From assembly GCF_014205015.1 (NCBI RefSeq), contig NZ_JACHMO010000001.1, positions 186,001 to 250,000 of the forward strand: a stretch of DNA of 64,000 nt, given 5' to 3'. This document shows, piece after piece, positions 32,828 to 41,379 of this stretch; within the stretch, counting starts at the first letter, position 1, and every line of letters begins with the position of its first letter. The translations under genes were made by a program, and so were the position numbers. Below the pieces are notes generated by a model. It did no database searches. It worked only from the letters and a program-made list of their open reading frames with translations, and had not been told where the DNA came from. The stretch is from Saccharothrix ecbatanensis. Lineage in GTDB: Bacteria; Actinomycetota; Actinomycetes; Mycobacteriales; Pseudonocardiaceae.

Positions 32828-32890
32828 CTGAGCGTTGAATTCGGGGGTTCCGAACGTAGGACTCACGCGTTCCGAACGTAGGACTCACGG
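32828..32890 (+). repeat. Third, partial copy of the 85-bp repeat, head to head with the second
   Basis: Begins CTGAGCGTTGAATTCGGGGG and has two GAACGTAGGACTCACG sub-repeats. It faces the right inverted copy across 14-15 bases, so the CCCCGAATTCAACGCTCAG / CTGAGCGTTGAATTCGGGG parts form a perfect 19-bp stem and can act as a strong terminator. Confidence 0.85.
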
Positions 32891-32941
32891 GTCCTGGGGG
32901 TTCGACACGCGGGGTCTGGGGGTTCGACTCGCGTGGGTGGG

Positions 32942-33325
32942 TCAGGGTTGGGTGGTGCGGAACTTGTCCAGAACTCGGCGTTCGCGCTTGGTGGGGCGGC
33001 CGGCGCCGCGTTCACGGCGGGCGACCTCGGCGGGCGCCTCGGTGGGTTTGGGCGGCGGCGGGGTGCGGTCGATCAGGCACGCTGCCGCGTCGGCGGCGCC
33101 CACGCGTTTCTGGATCACCCGCACGACCTCCACGATCCGGGTCGTGCCACCCACTCGCGCACGCACCTCGTCACCCGGCACCACGGTCGTGGCGGGCTTC
33201 GCCGGACGGTCGTTGACGCGCACGTGTCCACCCCGACAGGCCGCGGCGGCGTCGGATCGGGTCTTGGTCAGTCGGACCGCCCACAACCAGCGATCCACAC
33301 GGGTGGACTCCACGTCGTACATCAT
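32942..33325 (-). CDS. S4-domain RNA-binding protein (Hsp15/HslR-like)
   Basis: A 127-residue basic protein. The S4 domain covers about residues 6-70: ESTRVDRWLWAVRLTKTRSDAAAACRGGHVRVNDRPAKPATTVVPGDEVRAR, a close fit to Hsp15-type ribosome-associated proteins that rescue stalled large subunits. The C-terminal tail is Pro/Arg/Lys-rich (RERGAGRPTKRERRVLDKF), also normal for this group. ATG at 33325 or the next ATG at 33322; longer starts are not supported. Confidence 0.88.
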   Translation of the reverse strand: MMYDVESTRVDRWLWAVRLTKTRSDAAAACRGGHVRVNDRPAKPATTVVPGDEVRARVGGTTRIVEVVRVIQKRVGAADAAACLIDRTPPPPKPTEAPAEVARRERGAGRPTKRERRVLDKFRTTQP

Positions 33326-33378
33326 GGCCTGTCCACGCCCGAACCGGGCAAGTCGACCCCGAGCCCTCACTGCCGTTG

Positions 33379-33395
33379 CGAACGGTTACCGTTCG
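33379..33395. promoter_or_regulatory. Perfect 17-bp palindrome upstream of the secreted-protein gene
   Basis: CGAACGGTTACCGTTCG is a perfect palindrome around T33387, 108 bases before the secreted protein start and 54 bases before the divergent S4 gene. The size and symmetry fit a GntR/TetR/LacI-type dimer operator; no nearby regulator gene is an obvious match. Confidence 0.65.
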
Positions 33396-33502
33396 TGGCA
33401 CGTTGTAGTGAGTTCGACCTGGAAGACCGGCGGCCCGCACGCCCGCTGCACATCCGGACCACTGCGCTCCCCGCCGGCCACGACCGGCGAGGAGGAGTGC
33501 GC

Positions 33503-34828
33503 ATGACTCGACACCGCCTGGTGTCCGTCCCGTTGGCAGTCCTGTCCCTGGTGGTTCCGGCTTTGGTCGCCCTACCGATACCGGCAGCCGCGGACGCTCT
33601 GTCGCTGTCCAACTTCCAGCTTCGCCCGAACGCCTACGGCACCGCGCTGCGCGACCGAGCCGACGCCCTACCCCTGGTGAAGGCCACCGTCACCGACGTC
33701 ATGAACGACCTGAACCGCCAAGATGACGACGACCCGGCAGGCCTGGGCGAAGCGTGCGAGCCGGCCTCCGTGGCCGGTGGCAGCACGGTGGCGATCGCCC
33801 AGAGCGTTTGCTTCAACGACGGCGACAACGCGACTTCCGAGTGGTACCCGCAGGGCGTCACCACGGTCGCCGACATGCAGGCCGACCAGCAGTGGGGCGA
33901 CGGCCACCAGCCCGTCCTGGTCAGCTGGTACGACCACGACAACAACGCCGACGGCATGGTCAAGGGCGTCCGGATCAGCTTCATGAACCGCGAGACCGGC
34001 GCCTACCGGCACGTCCTGCTGGTCTACCCGCGCGAGGTCTCCGGGATCATCGACTACGACTCGATCCGGGTGTCCCAGGACCCCACCAGCGGCGACTACA
34101 CCACGGCACTGCACGCCGGCGGCATCGTCTGGTACGGCAACTACCTGTTCGTCGCCGACACCGCCCGGGGCTTCCGCGTGTTCGACGTCCGTCGGATCTT
34201 CGACCTCGGCGCCTCGGAGAACGGGACGACCGATGGCCCCCACCTGGTCGGGTACCACCAGGGCACCTACTACGGCTACGGCTACCGGTACGTCATGCCG
34301 CAGATCGGTTCCTGGACCCGGACCGCCGACACGGGCGCCAAGTGCACCGAGTCGGACCAGTCGCCGAACTTCTCGCACACCTCCCTCGACCGCAGCGGCA
34401 CGGACCACCTGCTGGCGGGCGAGTACTGCGCCGGGGGCGAGGCGACGAACGGCCGTGTCGCGGCCTGGCCGATCGCGGGCGCGTTCAGCGGCGGTGAACT
34501 GGTCATGGACCCGAACTACCGGTGGAACGCCGACGCCGCGTACCGGCTCCCCGTCAGCAACGTCCAGGGCGCGACCCGGTTCGACGGCAGGTGGTACCTG
34601 AGCCAGAGCAACGGCGTCGACAACGCCGGCACGCTCTACACCACCGCGAGGCCCGCTTCGACGACCGGCACGCTCCAGGTGGCCGGCAGCCAGTCGCTGA
34701 GCATCGGCCCGGAAGACCTCTCGCACTGGCCGAACGGCACCGCCACCAGCCCGACGCGGGGCACGTTCTGGACGGTGGGGGAGCACCCCGGCAAGCGGAT
34801 GGTCTACTCGGTCATCCCGGCCACTTGA
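33503..34828 (+). CDS. Secreted protein of unknown function
   Basis: A 441-residue exported protein. ATG at 33503 has a strong GGAGGAG site; signal peptide 1-32 ends in AAADA. The mature part has repeated strand-turn motifs with aromatic and Asp residues (WYGNYLFVADTARGFRVFDVRRIFDLG, YYGYGYRYVMPQIGSW, RFDGRWYLSQSNG), the look of a six-bladed beta-propeller. Cys residues are paired (ACEP with SVCF, AKCTE with EYCAGG), suggesting disulfides. Similar proteins are called secreted protein in actinomycete genomes. No catalytic motif is recognised. Confidence 0.75.
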   Translation: MTRHRLVSVPLAVLSLVVPALVALPIPAAADALSLSNFQLRPNAYGTALRDRADALPLVKATVTDVMNDLNRQDDDDPAGLGEACEPASVAGGSTVAIAQSVCFNDGDNATSEWYPQGVTTVADMQADQQWGDGHQPVLVSWYDHDNNADGMVKGVRISFMNRETGAYRHVLLVYPREVSGIIDYDSIRVSQDPTSGDYTTALHAGGIVWYGNYLFVADTARGFRVFDVRRIFDLGASENGTTDGPHLVGYHQGTYYGYGYRYVMPQIGSWTRTADTGAKCTESDQSPNFSHTSLDRSGTDHLLAGEYCAGGEATNGRVAAWPIAGAFSGGELVMDPNYRWNADAAYRLPVSNVQGATRFDGRWYLSQSNGVDNAGTLYTTARPASTTGTLQVAGSQSLSIGPEDLSHWPNGTATSPTRGTFWTVGEHPGKRMVYSVIPAT

Positions 34829-34852
34829 TCATCCCGGCCACCTGATGCCGCC

Positions 34853-34884
34853 CCGGCGGGCACACGTGACGTCGTGCCCGCCGG
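34853..34884. terminator. Bidirectional terminator
   Basis: CCGGCGGGCAC (34853-34863) and GTGCCCGCCGG (34874-34884) form a perfect 11-bp stem between the secreted-protein gene and the convergent serine hydrolase. Just before it, a 17-base piece with the stop codon (ATCCCGGCCACYTGATC) is present twice in tandem. Confidence 0.82.
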
Positions 34885-34890
34885 ACGAGG

Positions 34891-36084
34891 TCAGTTCGTG
34901 CGGCAGAGCGCGTGGTCGATCAGGTCGACCGTGACGTCCCTGTCCGGCTTGGGCACGCCCGGCTTCGCCACCATGGAATCGGTGTTGATCGACACCATCA
35001 CGCTGCGCGTGCCGTCCGACGTGACGCCGTTGCGGGTCATGAAGCCGGGGATGTCGCCGCCGTGCGACCAGTGGCCACCGCACGAGTTCGGGATCCACAT
35101 GATCCCCAGGCCGTACCGGGCGCCCTGCCACGCCGGGTCCAGAGCGGGCGTGCGCAGGGTGTTCGTCATCTCGGCGAGCTGAACGGGCCGCAGCACCTTC
35201 CCGCCGAGCAGCGCCTTGAGGAACTTGTTGCCGTCGTCGGTGGTGCTGATCATGTCACCGGCCGCGCCGCCGAACGACGGGTTGTACGTGGTCACGTCGA
35301 TCGGCTCGCCCAACCGCGGGTCGTTCGGGTCGGCCTCCAGACCGTCCTCCCGGAACCGCTCGTAGGCCACGGCGTGCGGCCTGGGCAGGAACGGGGACGT
35401 GCCCGGCAGGTACGTGTCGCGCAGGCCGAGCGGTTCGACGATTCGGGTGCGCACCTCGTGCTGCCAGGTGTGCCCGGTGACGCGTTCGACGATCATGCCC
35501 GCGAGGATGTAACCGGTGTTGGAGTACGCCCAGTCGGCGCCGGGCGCGAACGTCGGCGCCTGCTGCATCGCCAGTTCGACCAACCGCTCCGGCGTCACGG
35601 TCCGGAACCGGGTCCGCTGGAACTCCTTCTCCACGAACAGTTCCGGCATGCTGCCCACGTAGTTGGGAACGCCGCTCGTGTGCTGCAACAGCTGCCGCAC
35701 GGTGATCTTCGTGCCGTCGTTGCCATTCCCGCCGACGACGCCGGGCAGCCAGCGGTCGACCGTGTCCTCAAGGGACAGTCGACCTTCGCCGACGAGCTGG
35801 AGCACGGTTGCCGCCACGAACGTCTTGGTGTAGCTGCCGATGCGGAACTTCGCCCGCCACGGCACGGGAGTCCGCGTTTCGACGTTGCCGTGACCACTCC
35901 GGACCCGCACGTCACCGCGTGGTGTGTCGACCTCTACCAGCACGCCCGGTGCGCCTTGGTCGAGCAGCGCGTCCGCGTGCCGCTGGAGGGCGCTTTGGCG
36001 GTGGTCGGCGCTGGCCGTGCCCGCCGTGCCCGCCGTGGCGATGCCCAGCACCGCGATCATCACTGCCGCACAAAGTCGTTTCAT
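34891..36084 (-). CDS. Secreted serine hydrolase, class C beta-lactamase/D-Ala-D-Ala carboxypeptidase type
   Basis: A 397-residue exported enzyme. Signal peptide 1-27. The catalytic tetrad S84-x-x-K87 lies in IGSYTKTFV, the YSN motif in WAYSNTGYILAG, and the third box is HWSHGGDIPG in place of KTG, all normal for the class C/esterase-like family. The frame could be extended far upstream but ATG at 36084 gives the signal peptide directly. It diverges from a two-component system 135 bases away, so it may be one of its targets, for example in cell-wall stress. Confidence 0.87.
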   Translation of the reverse strand: MKRLCAAVMIAVLGIATAGTAGTASADHRQSALQRHADALLDQGAPGVLVEVDTPRGDVRVRSGHGNVETRTPVPWRAKFRIGSYTKTFVAATVLQLVGEGRLSLEDTVDRWLPGVVGGNGNDGTKITVRQLLQHTSGVPNYVGSMPELFVEKEFQRTRFRTVTPERLVELAMQQAPTFAPGADWAYSNTGYILAGMIVERVTGHTWQHEVRTRIVEPLGLRDTYLPGTSPFLPRPHAVAYERFREDGLEADPNDPRLGEPIDVTTYNPSFGGAAGDMISTTDDGNKFLKALLGGKVLRPVQLAEMTNTLRTPALDPAWQGARYGLGIMWIPNSCGGHWSHGGDIPGFMTRNGVTSDGTRSVMVSINTDSMVAKPGVPKPDRDVTVDLIDHALCRTN

Positions 36085-36144
36085 GTCACCGAACGCTAGG
36101 CACACGAGGTCCCCGCGTCGTCGCCCCACGACGGCATCTTCGCC

Positions 36145-36160
36145 TACCCCCGTGGGGGTA
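36145..36160. promoter_or_regulatory. Palindrome between serine hydrolase and two-component genes
   Basis: TACCCCCGTGGGGGTA has perfect 7-bp arms and a 2-base centre. It lies in the 135-base divergent region, a natural site for the adjacent NarL-type regulator. Confidence 0.6.
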
Positions 36161-36219
36161 ACAGGTGGTCCACCCACAGGGTGGCGACGGACGCCCCGCC
36201 CCGCCACTACCGTGGACTG

Positions 36220-37332
36220 GTGCTGGCGAAACTCAACGCGATCCGGCTGGACGTGCTGCTCGCGGCGGTGCTGACCTGGTTGACCCTGGCCACCACGGTG
36301 AGCCACACCGGCGGTCACATCGGCTGGGTGGCGTACGTGCTGGCGGCGCTCACCGTCGCGCCCATCGCGCTGCGCCAGGTCGCGCCCGTGGCGACGATGA
36401 CCGTCATGATGGGCGCGCTGGCGGCGTACAGCCTGCTGGAGTTCGACGGCCTGCCCAGCTCCGGGGTGGGTGCGTTGGTGGGCATGTTCACCGTGGCGAC
36501 GTTGCGTTCCCGGCTGGTGGCCGCGCTCGTCTTCCTGGCGGCGGCGTCCGTCGTGGTGGTCGCCTATCTGCGGCTTCCCGGGACGATCGCGTGGTCGGAG
36601 GTCGTGCAGTCGATCGTCGTCGTGATCGGGGCGTGGGTGTTGGGCGAGGGCACGAAGCGGTGGGCGGAACGCGCCGAACGGCTGGCCGAGGACGCGGCGC
36701 GGGCGGTCGCGGACGAACGGGTGCGCATCGCGCGCGAGCTGCACGACATCGTCGCGCACCACATGTCGGTGATCTCGCTCCAGGCGGGTTTGGCGCAGTA
36801 CGTGCTGGACACGGACCTGCCGACCGCGCGCAAGGCGATCACGACGGTCGGGGACACGAGCCGTGAGGCGTTGACGGAGATGCGCCGCCTGCTGGACGTG
36901 CTGCGCGTGGACCAGGACGACGACTACCGTCCGCAACCGGGTCTGGCGGCGCTCGACGACCTGGTGGAGCGGGCGCGCAGCGCGGGGCTGCCGGTGGACG
37001 TGGTGGTCACCGGGGACGTCCGCGAGCTCCAGCCGGGACCGGACCTGTGCGCGTACCGGGTGGCGCAGGAGTCGCTGACGAACGTGCTCAAGCACGCCGG
37101 GCCGGCCAAGGCCAGGATCGATGTCGACTACGGCGAGCAGACGCTCGTGCTCAAGGTGACCGACGACGGCGTGGTGGAGAAGGGGGCCGCGTCCACCCAC
37201 CCGTCGCACGGCATCCGTGGGATGCGGGAACGCGCCGAGCTGTACGGGGGAGTGCTCACCGCCGGCCTGCTGCCGGAAGGCGGGTTCGGCGTGGTCCTCC
37301 GCCTGCCGATGGCCGAGGTGGCGGCCCGATGA
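36220..37332 (+). CDS. Sensor histidine kinase (HisKA_3, NarL-system type)
   Basis: A 370-residue membrane kinase when read from GTG 36220; GTG at 36181 would add 13 residues. TACCGT lies six bases before GTG 36220, so a leaderless start is likely. Four to five spans fill the first 140 residues, followed by the dimerization box ERVRIARELHDIVAHHMSVISLQAG with the phospho-accepting His, and the ATPase domain with QESLTNVLKHAG and GIRGMRERAELYGG. The response regulator gene overlaps its stop. Confidence 0.9.
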   Translation: MLAKLNAIRLDVLLAAVLTWLTLATTVSHTGGHIGWVAYVLAALTVAPIALRQVAPVATMTVMMGALAAYSLLEFDGLPSSGVGALVGMFTVATLRSRLVAALVFLAAASVVVVAYLRLPGTIAWSEVVQSIVVVIGAWVLGEGTKRWAERAERLAEDAARAVADERVRIARELHDIVAHHMSVISLQAGLAQYVLDTDLPTARKAITTVGDTSREALTEMRRLLDVLRVDQDDDYRPQPGLAALDDLVERARSAGLPVDVVVTGDVRELQPGPDLCAYRVAQESLTNVLKHAGPAKARIDVDYGEQTLVLKVTDDGVVEKGAASTHPSHGIRGMRERAELYGGVLTAGLLPEGGFGVVLRLPMAEVAAR

Positions 37333-38030
37333 CGATCCGCGTGCTCGTGGCCGACGACCAGGCGCTGATCCGCGCCGGCCTGGTCGCCCTGTTCACCGCC
37401 GCGCCCGGGTTCGAGGTCGTGGGCGAGGCCGCCGACGGCGAGCAGGCCGTGACCCTGACCGCCGAGAACGCGCCCGACGTGATCCTGATGGACATCCGGA
37501 TGCCTGTGCTGGACGGCATCGGCGCCACCCGCCGGATCATGGCCCAACACCGTGACGACCCTCCGCGCGTGGTCATGCTGACGACGTTCGACCTGCCGGA
37601 ATACGTCTACACCGCGTTGGGTGAGGGCGCCTCGGGCTTCCTGGTCAAGGACACCCCGCCGGAACGCATCATCTCGGCGGTCCGCACCATCGCCGCCGGT
37701 GACATCCTGATCGCGCCGCACATCACCCACCGGCTGATCGAGACCTACGCCCAACACCATCGGGCAACGGCCGTGGGCGCACCACAACTGGCCGCCCTGA
37801 CCACGCGGGAGACCGAGGTGCTGCGCCTGGTGGGCAACGGGCTGACCAACGGGCAGATCGCCCAACGCCTCGTGCTCAGCGAGGCCACGGTGAAGACGCA
37901 CGTCAAGCACATGATGGGCAAGCTGGCCCTGTCCAGCCGTGCGCAGGCCGTCGTGGTGGCCTACGAAACCGGCCTCATCGTCCCGACCTCGATCGTCCCG
38001 ACTTCGCCGAACGCCGAACGGTCCAGGTGA
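37329..38030 (+). CDS. NarL/LuxR-family response regulator
   Basis: A 233-residue regulator. Receiver domain 1-120 with the acidic pair DD9-10, phospho-acceptor D55 (LMDIRMP) and K in FLVKDTPPERI; LuxR-type HTH at about 155-215 (LTTRETEVLRLVGNGLTNGQIAQRLVLSEATVKTHVKHMMGKL). ATG at 37329 overlaps the kinase stop (ATGA), so the pair is co-translated. The 36145-36160 palindrome is a candidate site. Confidence 0.93.
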   Translation: MTIRVLVADDQALIRAGLVALFTAAPGFEVVGEAADGEQAVTLTAENAPDVILMDIRMPVLDGIGATRRIMAQHRDDPPRVVMLTTFDLPEYVYTALGEGASGFLVKDTPPERIISAVRTIAAGDILIAPHITHRLIETYAQHHRATAVGAPQLAALTTRETEVLRLVGNGLTNGQIAQRLVLSEATVKTHVKHMMGKLALSSRAQAVVVAYETGLIVPTSIVPTSPNAERSR

Positions 38031-38040
38031 CCGGGGGAGG

Positions 38041-38370
38041 TCAGGGGCGGCCTCGGGACGGCGTCTGGCTGGGCACACCATGCCGCAGCGGTGTGCTGGG
38101 GTCGGGGGACTGGGCGGGTGACACGGGCGAGTCGTGCGCTGTGGAGGTGGCGCCGGGGGCGTTGCGCTGGTCGCCGCCGGACGGTTCGGCGCCATCGTCC
38201 AGCTCGGCCTGGCGGGCGGTCAGCACTTGGATGACGGGTGCGCGGTCACCGTGTTGCCGCTCGTGGTCGAGCACCTGGTCCAGCTGGTCACGGGTGAGCG
38301 ACCGGACGCGGTGTCGCAGGTCGCCCAGGGACAGTTGGTCGTAGTCCGGGATCGGGAGTTCGTCGCTCAT
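38041..38370 (-). CDS. Conserved small actinobacterial protein
   Basis: A 109-residue soluble protein. The first 60 residues (LPIPDYDQLSLGDLRHRVRSLTRDQLDQVLDHERQHGDRAPVIQVLTARQAEL) match a small helical domain that is widely conserved in actinobacteria; the remainder is a Pro/Ser-rich, probably disordered tail. Convergent with the response regulator and only 10 bases from it. Function unknown. Confidence 0.75.
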   Translation of the reverse strand: MSDELPIPDYDQLSLGDLRHRVRSLTRDQLDQVLDHERQHGDRAPVIQVLTARQAELDDGAEPSGGDQRNAPGATSTAHDSPVSPAQSPDPSTPLRHGVPSQTPSRGRP

Positions 38371-38674
38371 GTCCGGCGGCTACCCGGCCGACCGATGGGC
38401 AAACAGGCGGCAGCTGGTGGTGTGGCAGAGCGGCGGGCAGCGGGCGGGCAGACCGGCGGGGCGGTGGCAAACCTGCGGGCAGCTGCCGGCGGGGCGACCG
38501 ACAGGCCACGAGCGGGCGGACCAGCAGGGCGAGGGCGAGGGAAACGGGCGGGTACTAGCTGGCGGAGCAGACCGGCGGGGAGCAGTGGGGCTGGGAGAGC
38601 GCAATCAGTGGGCGGCTGGCGGGGTAACGGCGGGCCGTGCGCGGACCGTTGGGCGGCTGTCCTAGCATCCGCGG
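38371..38674. other. G-rich low-complexity stretch without a gene
   Basis: About 300 bases with many short runs of GGCGGG, CGGGCAG and GGGCGG on the plus strand. Frames are open by composition but their translations are pure Ala/Gly/Arg/Pro noise with no start context. TAGCAT at 38663-38668 just before the next GTG could be a -10 element. Confidence 0.6.
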
Positions 38675-39058
38675 GTGGACAAGACGCGGGTCGGATGCTG
38701 GTCGGTGGCTGTGCTTGTCCTGGCGCAAACGCTTTCCACATTGCTGTCCGGCGGGCCGCCTGAGCTGCGGTTCACCGGCGTCGCGTTCAACGCCGTCGCC
38801 GCGTTCTCCACCTTCCTGCTGCTCCGCCGGCCCGACCGCAACCGGTGGCCGCTTGTCGCCTGGGCCGCCGGTTTCTTCGGCTGGCACGTGACCGGCCTGC
38901 TCAGCCTGGCGGGCGTCGTCACGACCGGCCTGGACCCGGTGTTCAGCCTGGGCGTCGCGCCCCAGCTGTCGGTCCTCTACCAAGCCGTCCTGGCCACGTT
39001 GGCGGGCTTCGCCGTCCACCTGCTCCTGCCCCGGCCACCCCGGCCGAAGGAACGCTGA
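38675..39058 (+). CDS. Small membrane protein
   Basis: A 127-residue protein with four hydrophobic segments (about 8-25, 35-50, 62-85 and 98-117) and a basic C-terminus (RPPRPKER). GTG at 38675 lies six bases after TAGCAT, which fits a leaderless message. No family is recognised. It converges on the ABC exporter genes with only three bases between the stops. Confidence 0.6.
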   Translation: MDKTRVGCWSVAVLVLAQTLSTLLSGGPPELRFTGVAFNAVAAFSTFLLLRRPDRNRWPLVAWAAGFFGWHVTGLLSLAGVVTTGLDPVFSLGVAPQLSVLYQAVLATLAGFAVHLLLPRPPRPKER

Positions 39059-39061
39059 CGG

Positions 39062-39838
39062 TCAGGCATCGCGCAGCCGGAGCATCAGACCACCCCCCGC
39101 CAACGCGCCCGCCGCCCACAGAGCGAGCACCCCGAGACCCGCCCAAGGACCGATCGGCAGGCTGTCGAGACCGGTCGTCGACTGCACGGTCAGGCCAGAC
39201 GTCATCGGGCTGATCCGCTGGAGGCGCTTGACCCAGTCCGGATCCGACACCACGGCGGCCACGATCGGGAACAGGTACAGCAGCCCGAGCACGATCCCGA
39301 TCGCCGCCGCCGCGTCACGCACGACCGTCGCCACGCCCAGGCTGAGCAGACCCACCAGCACCAGGTAGAGGACCGAGCCGACCGCCGCACGCAGCACCGG
39401 TTCGTCGGACAACGACAGCACCGCGTGCCCATGGGCCTCGGTGAAACCGTTGCCCGGCAGGATGTACCGCCCGGCCAGCACCGACACCAGCACCGCCGCC
39501 GAACCGGCTACCAGCACCAGCACGCCGACCACCGCCGCCTTGGCCGCCAGCACTGTGGACCGGCGCGGTATCGCCGCGAACGTCACCCGGATCATCCCGG
39601 TGCTGTACTCACCGGCGACCGCCAACACGGCAAGCACGGCGACGACTGCCTGGCCGAACGCGATCCCGGCGAGGCTGATCTTCGCCGGATCCTGCCCGCA
39701 GCCCACCCCGGAGCAGCTGACGGCGAACGACGACGCCACACCCAGCGCCACCGTCAGCAGCACCACGGCCGCCAGCAGCCAGCCCGTCCCCGCCACGGTC
39801 CGCAGCTTCGTCCACTCCACGTGCAGCGCTTCCTTCAC
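39062..39838 (-). CDS. ABC-2-type permease
   Basis: A 258-residue membrane protein with six spans. It starts MKEALHVEWTKLRTVAGTGWLL, the usual EWTKLRT leader of actinobacterial ABC-2 permeases, and has GEYSTGMIRVTFAAIPRRSTVLAAKAAV, which contacts the ATPase. GTG at 39838 overlaps the stop of the larger permease. Third gene of an operon that starts with the ATPase at 42308. Confidence 0.88.
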   Translation of the reverse strand: MKEALHVEWTKLRTVAGTGWLLAAVVLLTVALGVASSFAVSCSGVGCGQDPAKISLAGIAFGQAVVAVLAVLAVAGEYSTGMIRVTFAAIPRRSTVLAAKAAVVGVLVLVAGSAAVLVSVLAGRYILPGNGFTEAHGHAVLSLSDEPVLRAAVGSVLYLVLVGLLSLGVATVVRDAAAAIGIVLGLLYLFPIVAAVVSDPDWVKRLQRISPMTSGLTVQSTTGLDSLPIGPWAGLGVLALWAAGALAGGGLMLRLRDA

Positions 39839-41379
39839 GCGTCCCTCCTCCGCAGCACGTACGCCGCCACGCCGAGCGCGAGCGCGGTGTAGGCGCAGAG
39901 CACCGCGAAACCCCCCAACGGGCCGAGCGGGAAGTAACCATCGGCAGGCGTGTAACTGGCCGTGACCTGCGCGTACTCAGGCAGGCTCTGCTGCACGGCG
40001 AACGCGGCGGCCGGCGTGATCCGCAGCAGCCAGTCCGATGGGCCGGTCGGCAGGACCGACGCGATCGCCAGGATGTACGGCAGCACGATCGCCACGATGA
40101 CCACGCTCACCGCCCCCGCGCTGCGCCGCAGCACCGTGCCGACCGCCAGGCTGAACACCGCCGCGACCGCCAGCAACGCCGCCGTGCCGACCACGACCCG
40201 CAGCTCCGTCGCGGTGGGCACGGTGAACATGAAGTGCCCCTTGCTCCGCTGCACGGCCCGGACCAGCGGCACCGCGACCGACGAGGCGACCAGCCCGGTG
40301 ACGAACGTGACCGACCCGATCACCACCGCCTTCGCCGCCAGCACCCGACCACGCCGAGGGCTCGCGCTGAGGCTCGTGCGGATCAGCCCACGCCGGTACT
40401 CGGACGTCATGAACGTCGAAGCCACCACGATGATCGCGATCAGCCCGGCGAACGCGCCCACCAGCCCGCTCTCGACCGTCATGCCGAGACCACCCCGGCC
40501 GGCCACGATCGGCGCGATGTTGCCGGACCCGCTCACCGTGACACCGTCGCCGGTCTGCTGGAGACCGTCGGCGTCGCCCGGCCCGCCACCGATGTCCTCG
40601 CCGGTCCACGTGCCGTCCGACCAGCCGCCTTGGAGGGAGATCCGGTCGAACTCGGCGGTCGCCCGCGTCGGGAAGCTCATGCCGCTCGCGCTCGCGAACG
40701 ACTCGGTGATCACCTCGTGCTGGGGTGACGCGGCGAACATGCCGGCGCGCACGGTCGACGGCAGTCCGGGCAGCCTGACCGTGCCGACGATGTCCCAGTT
40801 CGCGCCGTCGGCCGACTCGTGGCCGGTGATCGTGTCGCCGGACCGGGTCAACCGCAGCCAGCTCGGCCGCGCGGACAGCGTGCCCGCGATGTCCCCGGTG
40901 TAGTTGTGCTGCATCCGCACGCCGTGCTCACCGGTGACCGCCAGCGCCGCGTACTGGGATCCAGGAGTGGTGCTCTCCTTGATGATGATCCCGGCCTTGG
41001 TCCACGGTTGCATGGCGCTCGCCGTGTCCTGATCGTCCGAAGAGGACACAGCGGTCAGGGATGTCATCCGGACGGTGATGCTGCCGTCACCGGCCAAGGA
41101 CCGATGCGCGAAGGAGAAGTGGTCGTTCACCGGCACGCCGTTCGGACCGATCGGCGGCGTCATGCCCGCGCACTTCCCGCCGTCTGGCCCGCTGCACGAG
41201 ATGTTGCTCGCCGCCGCCCCGAACAACCCGATCAGCACGGTGACCAGCGCCGCCGCCACGAGTCCGATGACCCAGCCGCGCACGGTCCGGAACTTCGTCC
41301 ACTCGGCGCGCAGCAACTGCCCGAACCCGTCCCGCCCGACCTGTGCTCCGGACCGGAACGGCGTCGTGGTCGTGGTCAT
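39835..41379 (-). CDS. ABC-2-type permease with an extracellular concanavalin-like insert
   Basis: A 514-residue permease. Residue 20-60: EWTKFRTVRGWVIGL and the first span. Then a roughly 230-residue extracellular insert (about 80-310) that looks like a DUF1349/LamG-type jelly roll: WTKAGIIIKESTTPGSQYAALAVTGEHGVRMQHNYTGDIAG and SWLRLTRSGDTITGHESADGANWDIVG. The other spans follow with TSEYRRGLIRTSLSASPRRGRVLAAKAVVIG. The insert is far larger than in ordinary ABC-2 permeases and could sense or hold a glycan or peptide outside. ATG at 41379 overlaps the ATPase stop. Confidence 0.87.
   Translation of the reverse strand: MTTTTTPFRSGAQVGRDGFGQLLRAEWTKFRTVRGWVIGLVAAALVTVLIGLFGAAASNISCSGPDGGKCAGMTPPIGPNGVPVNDHFSFAHRSLAGDGSITVRMTSLTAVSSSDDQDTASAMQPWTKAGIIIKESTTPGSQYAALAVTGEHGVRMQHNYTGDIAGTLSARPSWLRLTRSGDTITGHESADGANWDIVGTVRLPGLPSTVRAGMFAASPQHEVITESFASASGMSFPTRATAEFDRISLQGGWSDGTWTGEDIGGGPGDADGLQQTGDGVTVSGSGNIAPIVAGRGGLGMTVESGLVGAFAGLIAIIVVASTFMTSEYRRGLIRTSLSASPRRGRVLAAKAVVIGSVTFVTGLVASSVAVPLVRAVQRSKGHFMFTVPTATELRVVVGTAALLAVAAVFSLAVGTVLRRSAGAVSVVIVAIVLPYILAIASVLPTGPSDWLLRITPAAAFAVQQSLPEYAQVTASYTPADGYFPLGPLGGFAVLCAYTALALGVAAYVLRRRDA

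Noticed and set aside
36085..37209. Upstream extension of the serine hydrolase frame over the histidine kinase
   Set aside because: The hydrolase signal peptide begins at 36084 and the extension is antisense to a well-supported kinase.
38371..38674. Open frames in the G-rich stretch
   Set aside because: Low-complexity translations without start signals or family features.
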